Origin: Echinicola marina
GTDB lineage: Bacteria > Bacteroidota > Bacteroidia > Cytophagales > Cyclobacteriaceae
Assembly: GCF_020463795.1 (NCBI RefSeq)
Contig: NZ_CP080025.1
Location: forward strand, 4,275,501 to 4,339,500
Direction of reading: 5' to 3'
Length of the DNA stretch: 64,000 nucleotides
Shown: positions 54,836-63,991 of the stretch, piece after piece
Numbering within the stretch: position 1 is the stretch's first letter
Layout: every line of letters begins with the position of its first letter
Notes under the pieces: model-generated
Databases searched by the model: none
Told to the model about the DNA's origin: nothing
The model's input: the letters and a program-made list of their open reading frames with translations, nothing else
Position numbers and translations under genes: made by a program

Positions 54836-56224
54836 TTATTTGAGCTCTTTGATCTTGATGGATTTAAAACTAACCCTGTTTCCATGGTCCTGCAACAGGA
54901 TATGTCCTTCAGGAGCTTCACCAAAGTTTTCCCAATTCTTGTATTTACTACCTGCTACCAGGTTTCGGTATTCTTCAGATCCTCTTACATATTCCACTAC
55001 TTTAACACCATTTAGATAGTGCTCTACTTTATTATCCGGATAAACGACCACTCTACCTTGGTTCCACTCACCAATTGGCTTGATAAATCTGCTTTGCTTA
55101 TCCGCTTTGATCAAATCATAAAGGGAAGCTAGGGTACGGTTACCGTCTTTTCCTTTCTTGGCGTCAGGATGCTTTTCATCATCCAATATTTGGTATTCCA
55201 AACCAATGGCTGAACCGGTATTCCCTTCACTAAGGGTAACAAAATATTTAACACCGCTATTGGCACCTTCACTTAGCTTAAACTGGAAGGAAAGGTCAAA
55301 AGCACTGAATTCTTCTTCAGTAACGATATCACCATATGTTTCAGATTCACTACCATCTGATTCTTTAATGGTCAAAACACCATTTTCTACTATCCAGCCA
55401 TTTGATGGGAATTCTTCTTTATAAGCCGCTTTCCAGCCATCTGCATTCTGGCCGTTGAACAAAAGTTTCCAACCATCCTCTTTTTCATAGTCTGTCAATG
55501 TATTATCAACAGTACTTACTACATAATGTCCAGCAGGAAAAGGCTTAGGATCCAAACTTTCAGTTTTTACCTTAATATTCTTAAAGTAGGTTTTTCTACC
55601 TGCATGGTCAGGGTTATTGCCAATACTGTGTACCTGCAGACCAATGAAACCTTTGCTATCCATGTCATCTACTACATAGGCCACTGGAACTCCATTCACC
55701 CAAGTTTTGATTTCATTTCCTATGGCCTCAATTCTATAATGGTTATATTCTCCCAATTTAAATGCCTTTCTGGCTGGTTCATTTAAGGTCAATGGATACA
55801 ACCATCCTCTTCTTGCTTCATCATAAAGTCCACCAGACCAAGCTCTTTCTTTTGGGTCGGCCTCGATTTGGTAACCATAGACGCGGTTTTTTTCGGCATC
55901 ATACTGCCCCCTGGTCATTACACCAGAATTACTTGTCTCATCTTCAATCTTCAAATCCAATTCAAGGATATAATCTGAATATAATTCTTCAGTGCTAAGG
56001 AAAGTGTTGGGTGTATTTACTTTGGAAATCCCCACGATTTCTCCATCTACTATCTGAAAGTCAGCCTCACCACCGAGGGCTTTCCAGCCATCCAGTGATT
56101 CGCCATCAAATAATATGGTCCAGCCATCTTCTTGGACACTTGATTCGGTCTTTTGGGAGCAGGAAAAGGAAATTAATCCACCGAGGATTAACGCTGCAGT
56201 AAAAGAAAATTTCTTAAACATCAT
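54836..56224 (-). CDS. two-domain DUF1080 lipoprotein (3-keto-disaccharide hydrolase-like)
   Basis: The protein has 462 residues. The lipoprotein signal ends in LISFSC. Two DUF1080 domains follow, each starting with WxxLFDG/NG: WTILFDGESLDGWKALGGE (about 33-51) and WKLLFNGQNADGWKAAYKEE (second). Both have concanavalin-like beta-jelly-roll features (NSGVMTRG; NSGVKYFV) and end in VSFKSIKIKELK. Some DUF1080 proteins split 3-keto-disaccharides, made by Gfo/Idh/MocA enzymes such as the neighbouring ones. It may cleave 3-keto-glycosides at the membrane. Start MMFKKF, either Met possible. Confidence 0.88.
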   Translation of the reverse strand: MMFKKFSFTAALILGGLISFSCSQKTESSVQEDGWTILFDGESLDGWKALGGEADFQIVDGEIVGISKVNTPNTFLSTEELYSDYILELDLKIEDETSNSGVMTRGQYDAEKNRVYGYQIEADPKERAWSGGLYDEARRGWLYPLTLNEPARKAFKLGEYNHYRIEAIGNEIKTWVNGVPVAYVVDDMDSKGFIGLQVHSIGNNPDHAGRKTYFKNIKVKTESLDPKPFPAGHYVVSTVDNTLTDYEKEDGWKLLFNGQNADGWKAAYKEEFPSNGWIVENGVLTIKESDGSESETYGDIVTEEEFSAFDLSFQFKLSEGANSGVKYFVTLSEGNTGSAIGLEYQILDDEKHPDAKKGKDGNRTLASLYDLIKADKQSRFIKPIGEWNQGRVVVYPDNKVEHYLNGVKVVEYVRGSEEYRNLVAGSKYKNWENFGEAPEGHILLQDHGNRVSFKSIKIKELK

Positions 56225-56304
56225 TTTTATATTTGATTAAATTATTCAAGTCTAAAAATGACAATTAAATCATAGCTTGTCAAATAAAGGATTCAGTTTA
56301 ATTA

Positions 56305-56318
56305 CGAAATCGATTCCG
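56305..56318. promoter_or_regulatory. candidate LacI-type operator before the DUF1080 gene
   Basis: CGAAATC GATTCCG is a near-palindrome with the central AATCGATT shared with the operator at 58066-58087. It lies about 80 bases upstream of the DUF1080 start. Presence is visible; the binding protein is inferred. Confidence 0.4.
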
Positions 56319-56344
56319 AGAATATCAGGAAATAACCAAAAGAA

Positions 56345-56364
56345 AAGGCGCTGAAAAGCGCCTT
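56345..56364 (-). terminator. terminator after the altronate dehydratase gene
   Basis: AAGGCGCT pairs with AGCGCCTT around GAAA; on the minus strand it is followed by TTCTTTT. It ends the minus-strand gene at 56401. Confidence 0.75.
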
Positions 56365-56400
56365 CTTAATCTATTTTCTCCGTTAAAACTGTTTGACAAC

Positions 56401-58047
56401 TCAAAGAGATACCCCTCTTTTCCACGGAATAAAATCATCTTGGTTAAGTTCCATCGCCTTGGCCTTTTTATTTCCAGAGGCAACCTCAATAATCTGCTCC
56501 AAAATTTCTTCTCCCATTTCCTCAATGGTTTTGTCACCCGAAATCACTTCACCGGTATTGATATCTATGATATCAGACATCTTTTCCGCCAGGTTGTGGT
56601 TTGAGGAAACTTTTAGTACAGGAGTAACAGGGTTTCCCGTTGGAGTGCCAAGTCCTGTTGTGAACAAAATAATATTTGCTCCAGAACCGGCCATAGCCGT
56701 AGTGCTTTCCACATCATTGCCTGGGGTACATAGCAAATTCAATCCTGGTTTGACCACATATTCCGCATAATCCAAAACATCTACAATAGGCGAGGTCCCA
56801 CCTTTTTTAGCCGCACCAGCCGATTTCATAGCGTCCGTAATCAATCCATCTTTAATGTTTCCAGGACTTGGGTTCATATCAAAACCAGATCCCACTGCTT
56901 CAGCAGATGCCGCATAGGCTCTCATCAAATGAACAAATTTTTCTGCCGACTCATCAGTAGTACATCGATTGATAAGTTCTTGTTCCACTCCACACAGTTC
57001 AGGAAACTCTGACAATATGGTTTTGCCTCCTAGTGCGACAATCAAATCAGAAGCATGTCCCACTGATGGATTAGCTGAAATACCAGAAAAACCATCAGAA
57101 CCACCGCATTCCAAACCTATAGTCAATTTACTGAGAGGAGCTGGTGTTCTGGAAATTTGATCTGCCTCTGTCAGGGCCAAGAAAGTTTGCTGAATAGCAT
57201 TGGTCAACAAGGTGCTTTCTGTTCCTTCTTTCTGTTGCTCAAATAGTAAGACTGGTTTTTTGAGCTCAGGATTGATTTTATTTAATTTATCTTTCAAGAT
57301 ACTTGGCTGGGCATTTTGACAGCCAAGGCTCAGTATAGTAGCGCCGGCCACATTTGGGTTGTTGATATACCCAGCAATCAGGGCACAAAGCATATCAGAA
57401 TCCTGTCGGATGCCCCCACATCCTCCCTGATGGGTCAGGAATTTAATGCCATCAATATTTTTAAATAGCTTATTGTCTTGATCGCGTTCTACCGTTTCTA
57501 CATTAAGTTGGGAAATCTTTTCTTTATCGCCTTGAGCATAGAGTTCGCGCATCTGTTTAACAAAAGCCTTGTATTTATTAGGTTTGGCAAAACCCAGTTC
57601 CTCAACAAATGCGTCTTTCATGATTTCTATGTTCCTGTTTTCGCAGAAAACCAATGGAATCACTAACCAATAATTGGCTGTGCCCACCTGACCGTCTCCA
57701 CGCTGATACCCCATGAAATTGAGCTTATTCCATTTGCTTATATCAGGAGCAATCCAAGCTTTACTTTGTCTCTTACCTGTAAATTCCTCAGTTTTATGGG
57801 CTACATTTTGAGTTGTAAGTACTTCACCTTTCATGATAGGATGCATGGCCTTACCACAAATGATCCCATACATGAAGATATTATCATCAATGCTTAGTGA
57901 TTCTTCGGCAAATTTATGCTTGGCCTTGACATCATGACTTAGTGTGATAGGTTTTCCTTCAAAGTGAACTTGGTCGCCTTTTTTAAGGTCTGTAAGGGCG
58001 ACCAAGACATTGTCCTTAGGATGGATCTTTAATATTTTATGTTTCAT
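56401..58047 (-). CDS. uxaA: altronate dehydratase (UxaA family)
   Basis: The protein has 548 residues from the ATG at 58047 (MKHKILKIHPKDNVL); the frame upstream to 58086 lies in the operator. The N-terminal SAF domain includes LSHDVKAKHKFA. The catalytic half has GYQRGDGQVGTANYWLVIP, FLTHQGGCGGIRQDSDMLC and GLECGGSDGFSGISANPSVG, plus GAAKKGGTSPIVDVLDYAEY; the cysteines fit an Fe-S or metal site. It converts altronate to 2-keto-3-deoxygluconate, the substrate of the divergent kinase gene. Its start is 19 bases from a perfect operator. UxaB and UxaC are not in the window. Confidence 0.92.
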   Translation of the reverse strand: MKHKILKIHPKDNVLVALTDLKKGDQVHFEGKPITLSHDVKAKHKFAEESLSIDDNIFMYGIICGKAMHPIMKGEVLTTQNVAHKTEEFTGKRQSKAWIAPDISKWNKLNFMGYQRGDGQVGTANYWLVIPLVFCENRNIEIMKDAFVEELGFAKPNKYKAFVKQMRELYAQGDKEKISQLNVETVERDQDNKLFKNIDGIKFLTHQGGCGGIRQDSDMLCALIAGYINNPNVAGATILSLGCQNAQPSILKDKLNKINPELKKPVLLFEQQKEGTESTLLTNAIQQTFLALTEADQISRTPAPLSKLTIGLECGGSDGFSGISANPSVGHASDLIVALGGKTILSEFPELCGVEQELINRCTTDESAEKFVHLMRAYAASAEAVGSGFDMNPSPGNIKDGLITDAMKSAGAAKKGGTSPIVDVLDYAEYVVKPGLNLLCTPGNDVESTTAMAGSGANIILFTTGLGTPTGNPVTPVLKVSSNHNLAEKMSDIIDINTGEVISGDKTIEEMGEEILEQIIEVASGNKKAKAMELNQDDFIPWKRGVSL

Positions 58048-58065
58048 ATATGATATTTTTACTAT

Positions 58066-58087
58066 ATTGCGCAATCGATTGCGCAAT
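58066..58087. promoter_or_regulatory. perfect LacI-family operator between uxaA and kdgK
   Basis: ATTGCGCAATC GATTGCGCAAT is a perfect 22-bp palindrome with the central CG typical of LacI-family sites. It sits 19 bases before uxaA and about 97 bases before kdgK, so one repressor could control both directions, probably responding to a uronate-pathway intermediate. The repressor gene is not in the window. Confidence 0.8.
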
Positions 58088-58183
58088 TTATGGAATAAAA
58101 AAATTAATCAGAATAAATTCAGCGGTTTTTTTCAAAACAAATTTATTTTGACTTTAATTCGGGAAATAAAATAGAAGTTATCA

Positions 58184-59179
58184 ATGGAAAAACGGGTGAT
58201 CACCCTGGGGGAAATCATGATGAGACTATCCACTCCGGGTCACGAAAGATTTGTTAATTCAAACACATTCAATACAGTATATGGTGGGGCAGAGGCCAAC
58301 GTGGCGGTATCCTTAGCCTACTGGGGACTATCAGCAGCGCATGTGACAGCCTTTCCAAATCACGATCTTGGCAAAGCCGCCACACAGTATTTGAGATTTG
58401 CAGGGGTGGATACTTCATATGTGTATTTTGATGAAGGAAGGATGGGGTTGTACTTTGTAGAGAATGGAGCCATGCAGCGCTCTTCAAAAATCATTTATGA
58501 CCGTTTTGACTCAGTTTTTGCGAATTTTGATCCAAAAAAAATCAATTGGGAAGAAATATTCCAAGGAGCTGATTGGTTTCATTGGACTGGCATAACTCCA
58601 GCTATTTCAGCATCTGCAGCTCAGATATGCCTAGAAGGAGTAATAGCAGCCCGTCAACAGGGCGTGAAAATAAGTGGAGACATCAACTATAGAAGAAATC
58701 TATGGCAGTATGGAAAAGGCCCATTGGACATTATGCCCGCATTGATAGATAAAACAGACCTGATCATTGCCGGACTGACTGACTTTGAAAATTGTATGGA
58801 TATTCATGAAAAGGATTTTGTGACCGCTTGTCAAAAAGCTCAGGCAAAATCACCTTCCATCAAGTATGTTTCTACTACTTACAGGGATTCAATCAGTGCT
58901 TCTCATAATAAACTTTCCGGTGTACTATGGAATGGAAAAGAACTCCTTACATCAACAGAATATGACATGACACATATAGTGGATAGAGTAGGGGGAGGAG
59001 ATGCTTATATGGCCGGACTGATCTATGGTTTACTAGCGTCTTCTGACCTGGAAGCCCTGGAATTTGCCACGGCAGCATCTGTCCTCAAACATTCCATTCC
59101 TGGTGATGCAAATTTTGTTTCAGTTGATGAGGTCAAGCAGTTGGTTAAAGGAGAAAATGTTGGAAAATTGTTAAGATAA
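58184..59179 (+). CDS. kdgK: 2-keto-3-deoxygluconate kinase (PfkB family)
   Basis: The protein has 331 residues. PfkB features are present: TLGEIMMRLSTPGHERFVNS at the start, YGGAEANVAVSLAYWG, the sugar-binding SGDINYRRNLWQ and the C-terminal signature DRVGGGDAYMAGLIYGLL with the catalytic Asp. It phosphorylates KDG to KDPG, linking UxaA to the aldolase encoded 9 bases later. First of a plus-strand operon with eda and TRAP genes. Assignment to KDG is from family and context. Confidence 0.93.
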   Translation: MEKRVITLGEIMMRLSTPGHERFVNSNTFNTVYGGAEANVAVSLAYWGLSAAHVTAFPNHDLGKAATQYLRFAGVDTSYVYFDEGRMGLYFVENGAMQRSSKIIYDRFDSVFANFDPKKINWEEIFQGADWFHWTGITPAISASAAQICLEGVIAARQQGVKISGDINYRRNLWQYGKGPLDIMPALIDKTDLIIAGLTDFENCMDIHEKDFVTACQKAQAKSPSIKYVSTTYRDSISASHNKLSGVLWNGKELLTSTEYDMTHIVDRVGGGDAYMAGLIYGLLASSDLEALEFATAASVLKHSIPGDANFVSVDEVKQLVKGENVGKLLR

Positions 59180-59188
59180 ATATCAAAT

Positions 59189-59845
59189 ATGAAGTTTAGT
59201 AAAAGTGATATTATTTCGGCTATGGAAGGAACAGGTATGATCCCTGTTTTCAATCATAGCGATATTGAGGTAGCCAAAGGAGTCATGGAAGCATCCTATC
59301 GAGCGGGTGTCAGGGTGTTTGAATTTACCAATAGAGGAGCCAATTCCCTTGAGGTCTTCAAGGCCTTAAAAGAACATGCAGACCAATTCGAAGGATTAGT
59401 TTTAGGCATTGGAACCATATTTAGTCCCACTGAAGTAGAAGAATTTTTAGATGCGGGGGCGGATTTTATTGTATCTCCCGCCTTGATTCCTTCTGTGGCA
59501 GTGGTCTGCAATAAACAAGATGTGCTATGGATCCCGGGTTGCGGAACAGTTACAGAAATTTTCAACGCTAAAGAAATGGGCGCCCAAGTATTCAAAGCCT
59601 TCCCGGGCAATGTCCTAGGTCCTGCTTTTGTTTCAGCGGTAAAAGCGGTTTTACCTGAAATAAAGATTATGCCCACAGGCGGTGTAGAGCCTACAGAAGA
59701 TAATTTGGGAAAATGGTTTAAAGCGGGCGTGAGCTGTGTAGGAATGGGCTCACAATTATTCAAAAAAGAGTGGATTCAGGAAAAGAAATATGCTGCCTTG
59801 GAAGAACAGATTGGCCATGCACTTTCAATCATAAAATCCCTTTAA
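59189..59845 (+). CDS. eda: KDPG/KHG aldolase
   Basis: The protein has 218 residues. It is a class I aldolase barrel: GTGMIPVFNHSDIEVAKGVM at the start, RVFEFTNRGANSLEVF, LGIGTIFSPTEVEEFLDAGA, ADFIVSPALI, PGCGTVTEIFNAKEMGAQVF and QVFKAFPGN with the Schiff-base Lys, then MPTGGVEPTEDN. It splits KDPG into pyruvate and glyceraldehyde 3-phosphate. Positioned between kdgK and TRAP genes. Confidence 0.95.
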   Translation: MKFSKSDIISAMEGTGMIPVFNHSDIEVAKGVMEASYRAGVRVFEFTNRGANSLEVFKALKEHADQFEGLVLGIGTIFSPTEVEEFLDAGADFIVSPALIPSVAVVCNKQDVLWIPGCGTVTEIFNAKEMGAQVFKAFPGNVLGPAFVSAVKAVLPEIKIMPTGGVEPTEDNLGKWFKAGVSCVGMGSQLFKKEWIQEKKYAALEEQIGHALSIIKSL

Positions 59846-59861
59846 TCCTAAAAAAGAAATA

Positions 59862-60866
59862 ATGAGATTTTTAAGACCCAAGAAAACAATAACCTACATT
59901 AACCTACTGGTTTTTATTGTTCTATCTATAGCAAGTTCATGTAAAGGTCCAGGGGGTAAAACAGTTATAAAACTAGGCCATGGTTTGGACACCAACCACC
60001 CTGTGCATGATGCGATGATCTTTATGGCCAAGAGAGTAGAGGAAAAGTCAAATGGGCAAATGAAAGTCCATGTCTATCCAAATGCCCAACTTGGAAGTGA
60101 ACGTGAACTAGTTGAACTCCTGCAGATAGGGAGTTTGGGCATGACCAAAGTTTCCTCTGCCGTTATGGAAAGTTTTGCTCCTAAAATTCAGGTATTAAGC
60201 CAACCTTATTTGTTTCGGGACAATGACCATAAAGAAAGGGTGCTGAATGGAGAAATTGGAAAAATGTTACTCAATGAAGGTACCCAGTTTTGGCTAAAGG
60301 GGCTTTGCTTTTATGATGCAGGCTCAAGGAGTTTCTACACCAAGGACAAGCCTGTGGAAAGCCCTGAAGATCTGGTGGGCAAGAAGATCAGGGTTATGGA
60401 AAGTAATACTGCCATTAATATGGTCAATAGTTTGGGAGGTTCTCCCACACCTGTTTCATGGGGTGAACTTTATACGGCTCTGCAACAAGGAATTGTGGAT
60501 GGAGCTGAGAATAACCCGCCAAGTGTGGTAAGTTCCAGACATTATGAAATATGCAAATTTTATTCTATCAATGAACATACTGCTGTACCTGATATGTTGA
60601 TCGTCAGCACTAAGGTATGGGAACGACTGACAGAGCAAGAACAGCAATGGTTACAGGAAGCGGCAGATGAATCCGCCACCTATCAGTACAAAATCTGGGC
60701 TGAATCTGTAGAGGAATCCATGAAATTATTAGAAAAAGAAGGGGTGAAAATCAGCTATCCTGATAAAGAACCATTCAGAAAAGCGGTGGAGCCCTTGTAT
60801 CAAACCATCAAAAAGGAGCAGCCTGAAATGTATGAAATCATTGAAAAAATCAGAAACCATGAATAA
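59862..60866 (+). CDS. TRAP transporter substrate-binding lipoprotein (DctP family)
   Basis: The protein has 334 residues. The lipoprotein signal ends in SIASSC. The DctP fold is clear: KLGHGLDTNHPVHDAMIFMA, VEEKSNGQMKVHVYPNAQLG, GKKIRVMESNTAINMVNSLG with the conserved Arg that binds carboxylates, PTPVSWGELYTALQQGIVDG and AENNPPSVVSSRHYE. A lipid anchor is unusual for TRAP binders of Proteobacteria but expected in this phylum. It probably delivers a uronate or its derivative, because it lies between KDG-pathway genes and the permease genes. Confidence 0.92.
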   Translation: MRFLRPKKTITYINLLVFIVLSIASSCKGPGGKTVIKLGHGLDTNHPVHDAMIFMAKRVEEKSNGQMKVHVYPNAQLGSERELVELLQIGSLGMTKVSSAVMESFAPKIQVLSQPYLFRDNDHKERVLNGEIGKMLLNEGTQFWLKGLCFYDAGSRSFYTKDKPVESPEDLVGKKIRVMESNTAINMVNSLGGSPTPVSWGELYTALQQGIVDGAENNPPSVVSSRHYEICKFYSINEHTAVPDMLIVSTKVWERLTEQEQQWLQEAADESATYQYKIWAESVEESMKLLEKEGVKISYPDKEPFRKAVEPLYQTIKKEQPEMYEIIEKIRNHE

Positions 60867-61353
60867 ACACAGCAGTTCTATTAAGAATGAAATTAACCAT
60901 AGGGTAGGCTATGTGCTGATGATCATTATGAGCTTAATGGTAATCAATGTGACCTGGCAGGTACTATCCAGATATATTCTGATGTCTCCAAGCTCATTTA
61001 CCGATGAACTGTCCAGATTTTTATTGATTTGGTTAGGGATGTTGGGATCAGCTTACGTGGCTGGACATAATGAACATTTGGCCATAGATATTTTGCCTAC
61101 TAAACTAACAGGTAAAGCGAAAAACAAGTTGTTAATATTTATCCATATCATCATTTTGGCTTTTGCTATACCAGTGATGATCTTTGGTGGAAGTAATTTG
61201 GTTTATATCACCTATATGCTTGGACAGAAATCCAGTACACTACAGATTCCTTTAGCCTATGTGTATACCATTATCCCTCTAAGTGGCCTATTGATCAGCA
61301 TTTACCAAATAGCAGACATTAAACTTTTGACCCAACATAAACCAGCGTCATAA
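60859..61353 (+). CDS. TRAP transporter small permease (DctQ family)
   Basis: The protein has 164 residues from the ATG at 60859, overlapping the DctP stop by 8 bases. It has four transmembrane helices with WQVLSRYILMSPSSFTDELS and RFLLIWLGMLGSAYVAGHNEH, the conserved DctQ stretch. It pairs with the large permease encoded 2 bases later to import substrate with sodium. Confidence 0.92.
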   Translation: MNKHSSSIKNEINHRVGYVLMIIMSLMVINVTWQVLSRYILMSPSSFTDELSRFLLIWLGMLGSAYVAGHNEHLAIDILPTKLTGKAKNKLLIFIHIIILAFAIPVMIFGGSNLVYITYMLGQKSSTLQIPLAYVYTIIPLSGLLISIYQIADIKLLTQHKPAS

Positions 61354-61355
61354 CC

Positions 61356-62651
61356 ATGGAATACATAACCATAATCGTTTTAGTTTTAAGTTTTATTACC
61401 CTAATGGGGCTTGGAGTTCCTGTCGCCTGGAGTTTGGGTTTCAGTAGTTTGTTGACCTTGATGATCACTGTCGCAGCAGTGCCTTCAATGACCACCATTG
61501 CACAGAGAATGGGTGCTGGTTTAAATAGTTTTTCCTTACTGGCCATTCCCTTTTTCATACTGGCCGGAGAAATTATGAATAAGGGAGGGATAGCCAACCG
61601 ATTGATAAACCTTGCCAAGGCCATCACGGGAAGACTTCCTGGTGGTTTATTATATGTCAATGTCATTGCTGCCATGCTTTTTGGTGCTATTGCTGGTTCA
61701 GCGGTGGCTGCAGCCTCTGCGCTAGGAGGCATATTAGGAAAAAGAATGGATGAAGAAGGTTATCCTAAGGAATTGGGAGTTGCTGTGAATGTGACTTCTT
61801 CCACAACTGGCTTGATCATTCCTCCTTCTAATATCCTTATCGTTTATTCATTGGCTAGTGGTGGTGTTTCCATTGGTGCATTGTTTGTTGCAGGTTATAT
61901 CCCGGGCTTATTTGTGGGACTTTTATTGATGCTAACAGCGGCCTTCTTTATTAGAAAACATAATTTGCCACAGGGGGAAACAACTAGTATTAGTGAATTC
62001 GGAAAGGTTTTCCTTAAAGCAGCCCCTAGTTTGACCTTACTGGTCATAGTAATAGGAGGTATAGTTATAGGTATCTTTACCGCTACTGAGGCTTCAGCTA
62101 TTGCAGTATTATATACTTTGGGACTTTCCTTTATTTATGGCGAATTAAAGTTAAAAGATTTACCCGCCATCTTACTTAAATCCTCATCTACGACTGCTGT
62201 AGTAGCTTTGCTAATCGCTACTTCTATGAGCATGTCCTGGGTGATGTCCAGTGAGGATATCCCTCAATCGCTCAGTCAAATCCTACTTTCATTAAGCGAT
62301 AATAAATATATCATTTTAATTATCATCAATTTGACTTTACTATTTGTTGGTGTATTTATGGACATGACACCTGCTGTATTGATCTTTACGCCTATTTTTC
62401 TGCCTGTGGTAAGTGAATTGGGTATAGACCCTGTTCATTTTGGAATCATTATGGTCCTTAACCTCTGTATCGGACTTTGTACGCCACCAGTGGGCTCTGT
62501 CCTCTTCATTGGAGTAGGCGTAGCCAAAACCTCCATAGCGAAGGTCGTCCGCCCATTGCTTCCATTCTTCGTGGCAATGATCATAGGATTGATTATTATT
62601 ACATTATTCCCGCAAATGACTTTATGGTTACCAAGTCTATTTGGACTATAG
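61356..62651 (+). CDS. TRAP transporter large permease (DctM family)
   Basis: The protein has 431 residues and about twelve helices. DctM landmarks are present: GLGVPVAWSLGFSSL, AIPFFILAGEIMNKGGIANR, AMLFGAIAGSAVAAASALGG and the second repeat with DMTPAVLIFTPIFLPV. It ends the catabolic operon; a terminator at 62675-62707 follows. Transport is sodium-driven in the family. Confidence 0.95.
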   Translation: MEYITIIVLVLSFITLMGLGVPVAWSLGFSSLLTLMITVAAVPSMTTIAQRMGAGLNSFSLLAIPFFILAGEIMNKGGIANRLINLAKAITGRLPGGLLYVNVIAAMLFGAIAGSAVAAASALGGILGKRMDEEGYPKELGVAVNVTSSTTGLIIPPSNILIVYSLASGGVSIGALFVAGYIPGLFVGLLLMLTAAFFIRKHNLPQGETTSISEFGKVFLKAAPSLTLLVIVIGGIVIGIFTATEASAIAVLYTLGLSFIYGELKLKDLPAILLKSSSTTAVVALLIATSMSMSWVMSSEDIPQSLSQILLSLSDNKYIILIIINLTLLFVGVFMDMTPAVLIFTPIFLPVVSELGIDPVHFGIIMVLNLCIGLCTPPVGSVLFIGVGVAKTSIAKVVRPLLPFFVAMIIGLIIITLFPQMTLWLPSLFGL

Positions 62652-62674
62652 CGTAGATCAAGGCCTCATTATCC

Positions 62675-62708
62675 AAAGCAGCCCTGCAAAGGGCTGCTTT
62701 TTTGTTTT
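62675..62708 (+). terminator. terminator after the TRAP operon
   Basis: AAAGCAGCCC pairs perfectly with GGGCTGCTTT around TGCAAA, followed by TTTTGTTTTTTT. Confidence 0.9.
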
Positions 62709-62851
62709 TTTCTTATTACAAACTGCTAGGTAATATATTGGATTTTATAAGTTTGAATGCTAATGCTTTACAGATAATATTAGATAGGGTAAAACTTCTT
62801 TGGATATAATGCAGTTAAAACCTTTTAAGCCATAAATATTTTCCTTATTCG

Positions 62852-63991
62852 ATGAAAAAACAACTTTTACTGCTCCCACTGATTTTGTTCTGTTGCATTG
62901 TACAATCCAATGCCCAGGATCAAGGCTTTATCAAAAGATATATTAATAAAATCATTAATGACACCAGCGATGCGGCAGAACCCCAATTCCTATTATATCC
63001 TACATTGGCTTATTCTCCAGAAACGAGTTGGGAGATTGGTTTTAGTTCCTTATATGTTTATTATGCCAATAAAGACACGAGCAATAGGCTAAGTGAAATC
63101 AATGGCTTCACATTTGTCACTTTGGAAGGTCAATATGGTTTATGGTTTGACCATGCCAATTATTCGGATAAGGAAGACTGGTTCTTTTTGGGTAGACTTC
63201 GCTATCAGCAATTTCCTTTGTACTACTATGGTTTGGGGCCAAGTACCAGTAATGATTATCTGGCATTAGTAGATTCAAAACAGGTTTTGATTAAAGAAAG
63301 GGTATTGAGAAAATTAAAGAAGGATTTTTATTTGGGAATGGAACTAGATTTCAATCATTTTGGATCAGTAAGCTTTGAACCCAACCACCCCGAAGCTAAT
63401 TTTGATTTGCCCTTGGGAAGTGAAGGTTCTACTAATATAGGCTTGGGATTGGGCCTAGTTTATGACAACAGGCATAATGTGCTTAATGTAAGAAAAGGAC
63501 TTTTTTCTGAATTGGCCTATATCCAATATGCCCCTTTTTGGAAGGGGCAATATGAATTTGCTACCATTATTTCTGATAATAGAATTTACCGTCCAGTGGG
63601 TAAAAATAATGTATTGGCAGCCCAACTATTTGGCCAATTCAATACTGGTGAGGTGCCATTTAATATGACCAGTGCCCTCGGAGGAGAGAGTCAAATGAGG
63701 GGCTATTACTATGGCCGCTATAGAGACAATAATTATATCTCAAATCAGGTTGAATTCAGATTATTACCTATTCCGCTAGGTTTCAGTAAGAGGTTTGGAG
63801 CGGCAGCCTTCGCCGGTGCAGGTACTGTATTTCCTGATTTCAATAATTTATACTTGCATAAGATTGTCTGGTCGGCAGGGGCAGGTTTACGCTTTTTGTT
63901 GTTCCCAAAAAAGGATATCTACACTCGCTTGGATTACGCTTTTGGCAAGGATACCAGTGGATTTTATATTTATATTGGCGAAGCTTTCTAA
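62852..63991 (+). CDS. Omp85/surface-antigen-type outer-membrane barrel
   Basis: The protein has 379 residues. The signal peptide ends at SNAQ. There is no POTRA repeat; the mature part starts with strands of a barrel (FLLYPTLAYSPETSWEIGFS, GLGLGLVYDNRHNVLNVRKG) typical of the D15/BamA superfamily. ALGGESQMRGYYYGRYRDNN contains the conserved (V/M)RGY segment that plugs the pore in Omp85 proteins. It ends IYIGEAF, with an aromatic last residue as needed for insertion. Function in Bacteroidetes is unknown. It is separated from the TRAP operon by a terminator. Confidence 0.85.
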   Translation: MKKQLLLLPLILFCCIVQSNAQDQGFIKRYINKIINDTSDAAEPQFLLYPTLAYSPETSWEIGFSSLYVYYANKDTSNRLSEINGFTFVTLEGQYGLWFDHANYSDKEDWFFLGRLRYQQFPLYYYGLGPSTSNDYLALVDSKQVLIKERVLRKLKKDFYLGMELDFNHFGSVSFEPNHPEANFDLPLGSEGSTNIGLGLGLVYDNRHNVLNVRKGLFSELAYIQYAPFWKGQYEFATIISDNRIYRPVGKNNVLAAQLFGQFNTGEVPFNMTSALGGESQMRGYYYGRYRDNNYISNQVEFRLLPIPLGFSKRFGAAAFAGAGTVFPDFNNLYLHKIVWSAGAGLRFLLFPKKDIYTRLDYAFGKDTSGFYIYIGEAF

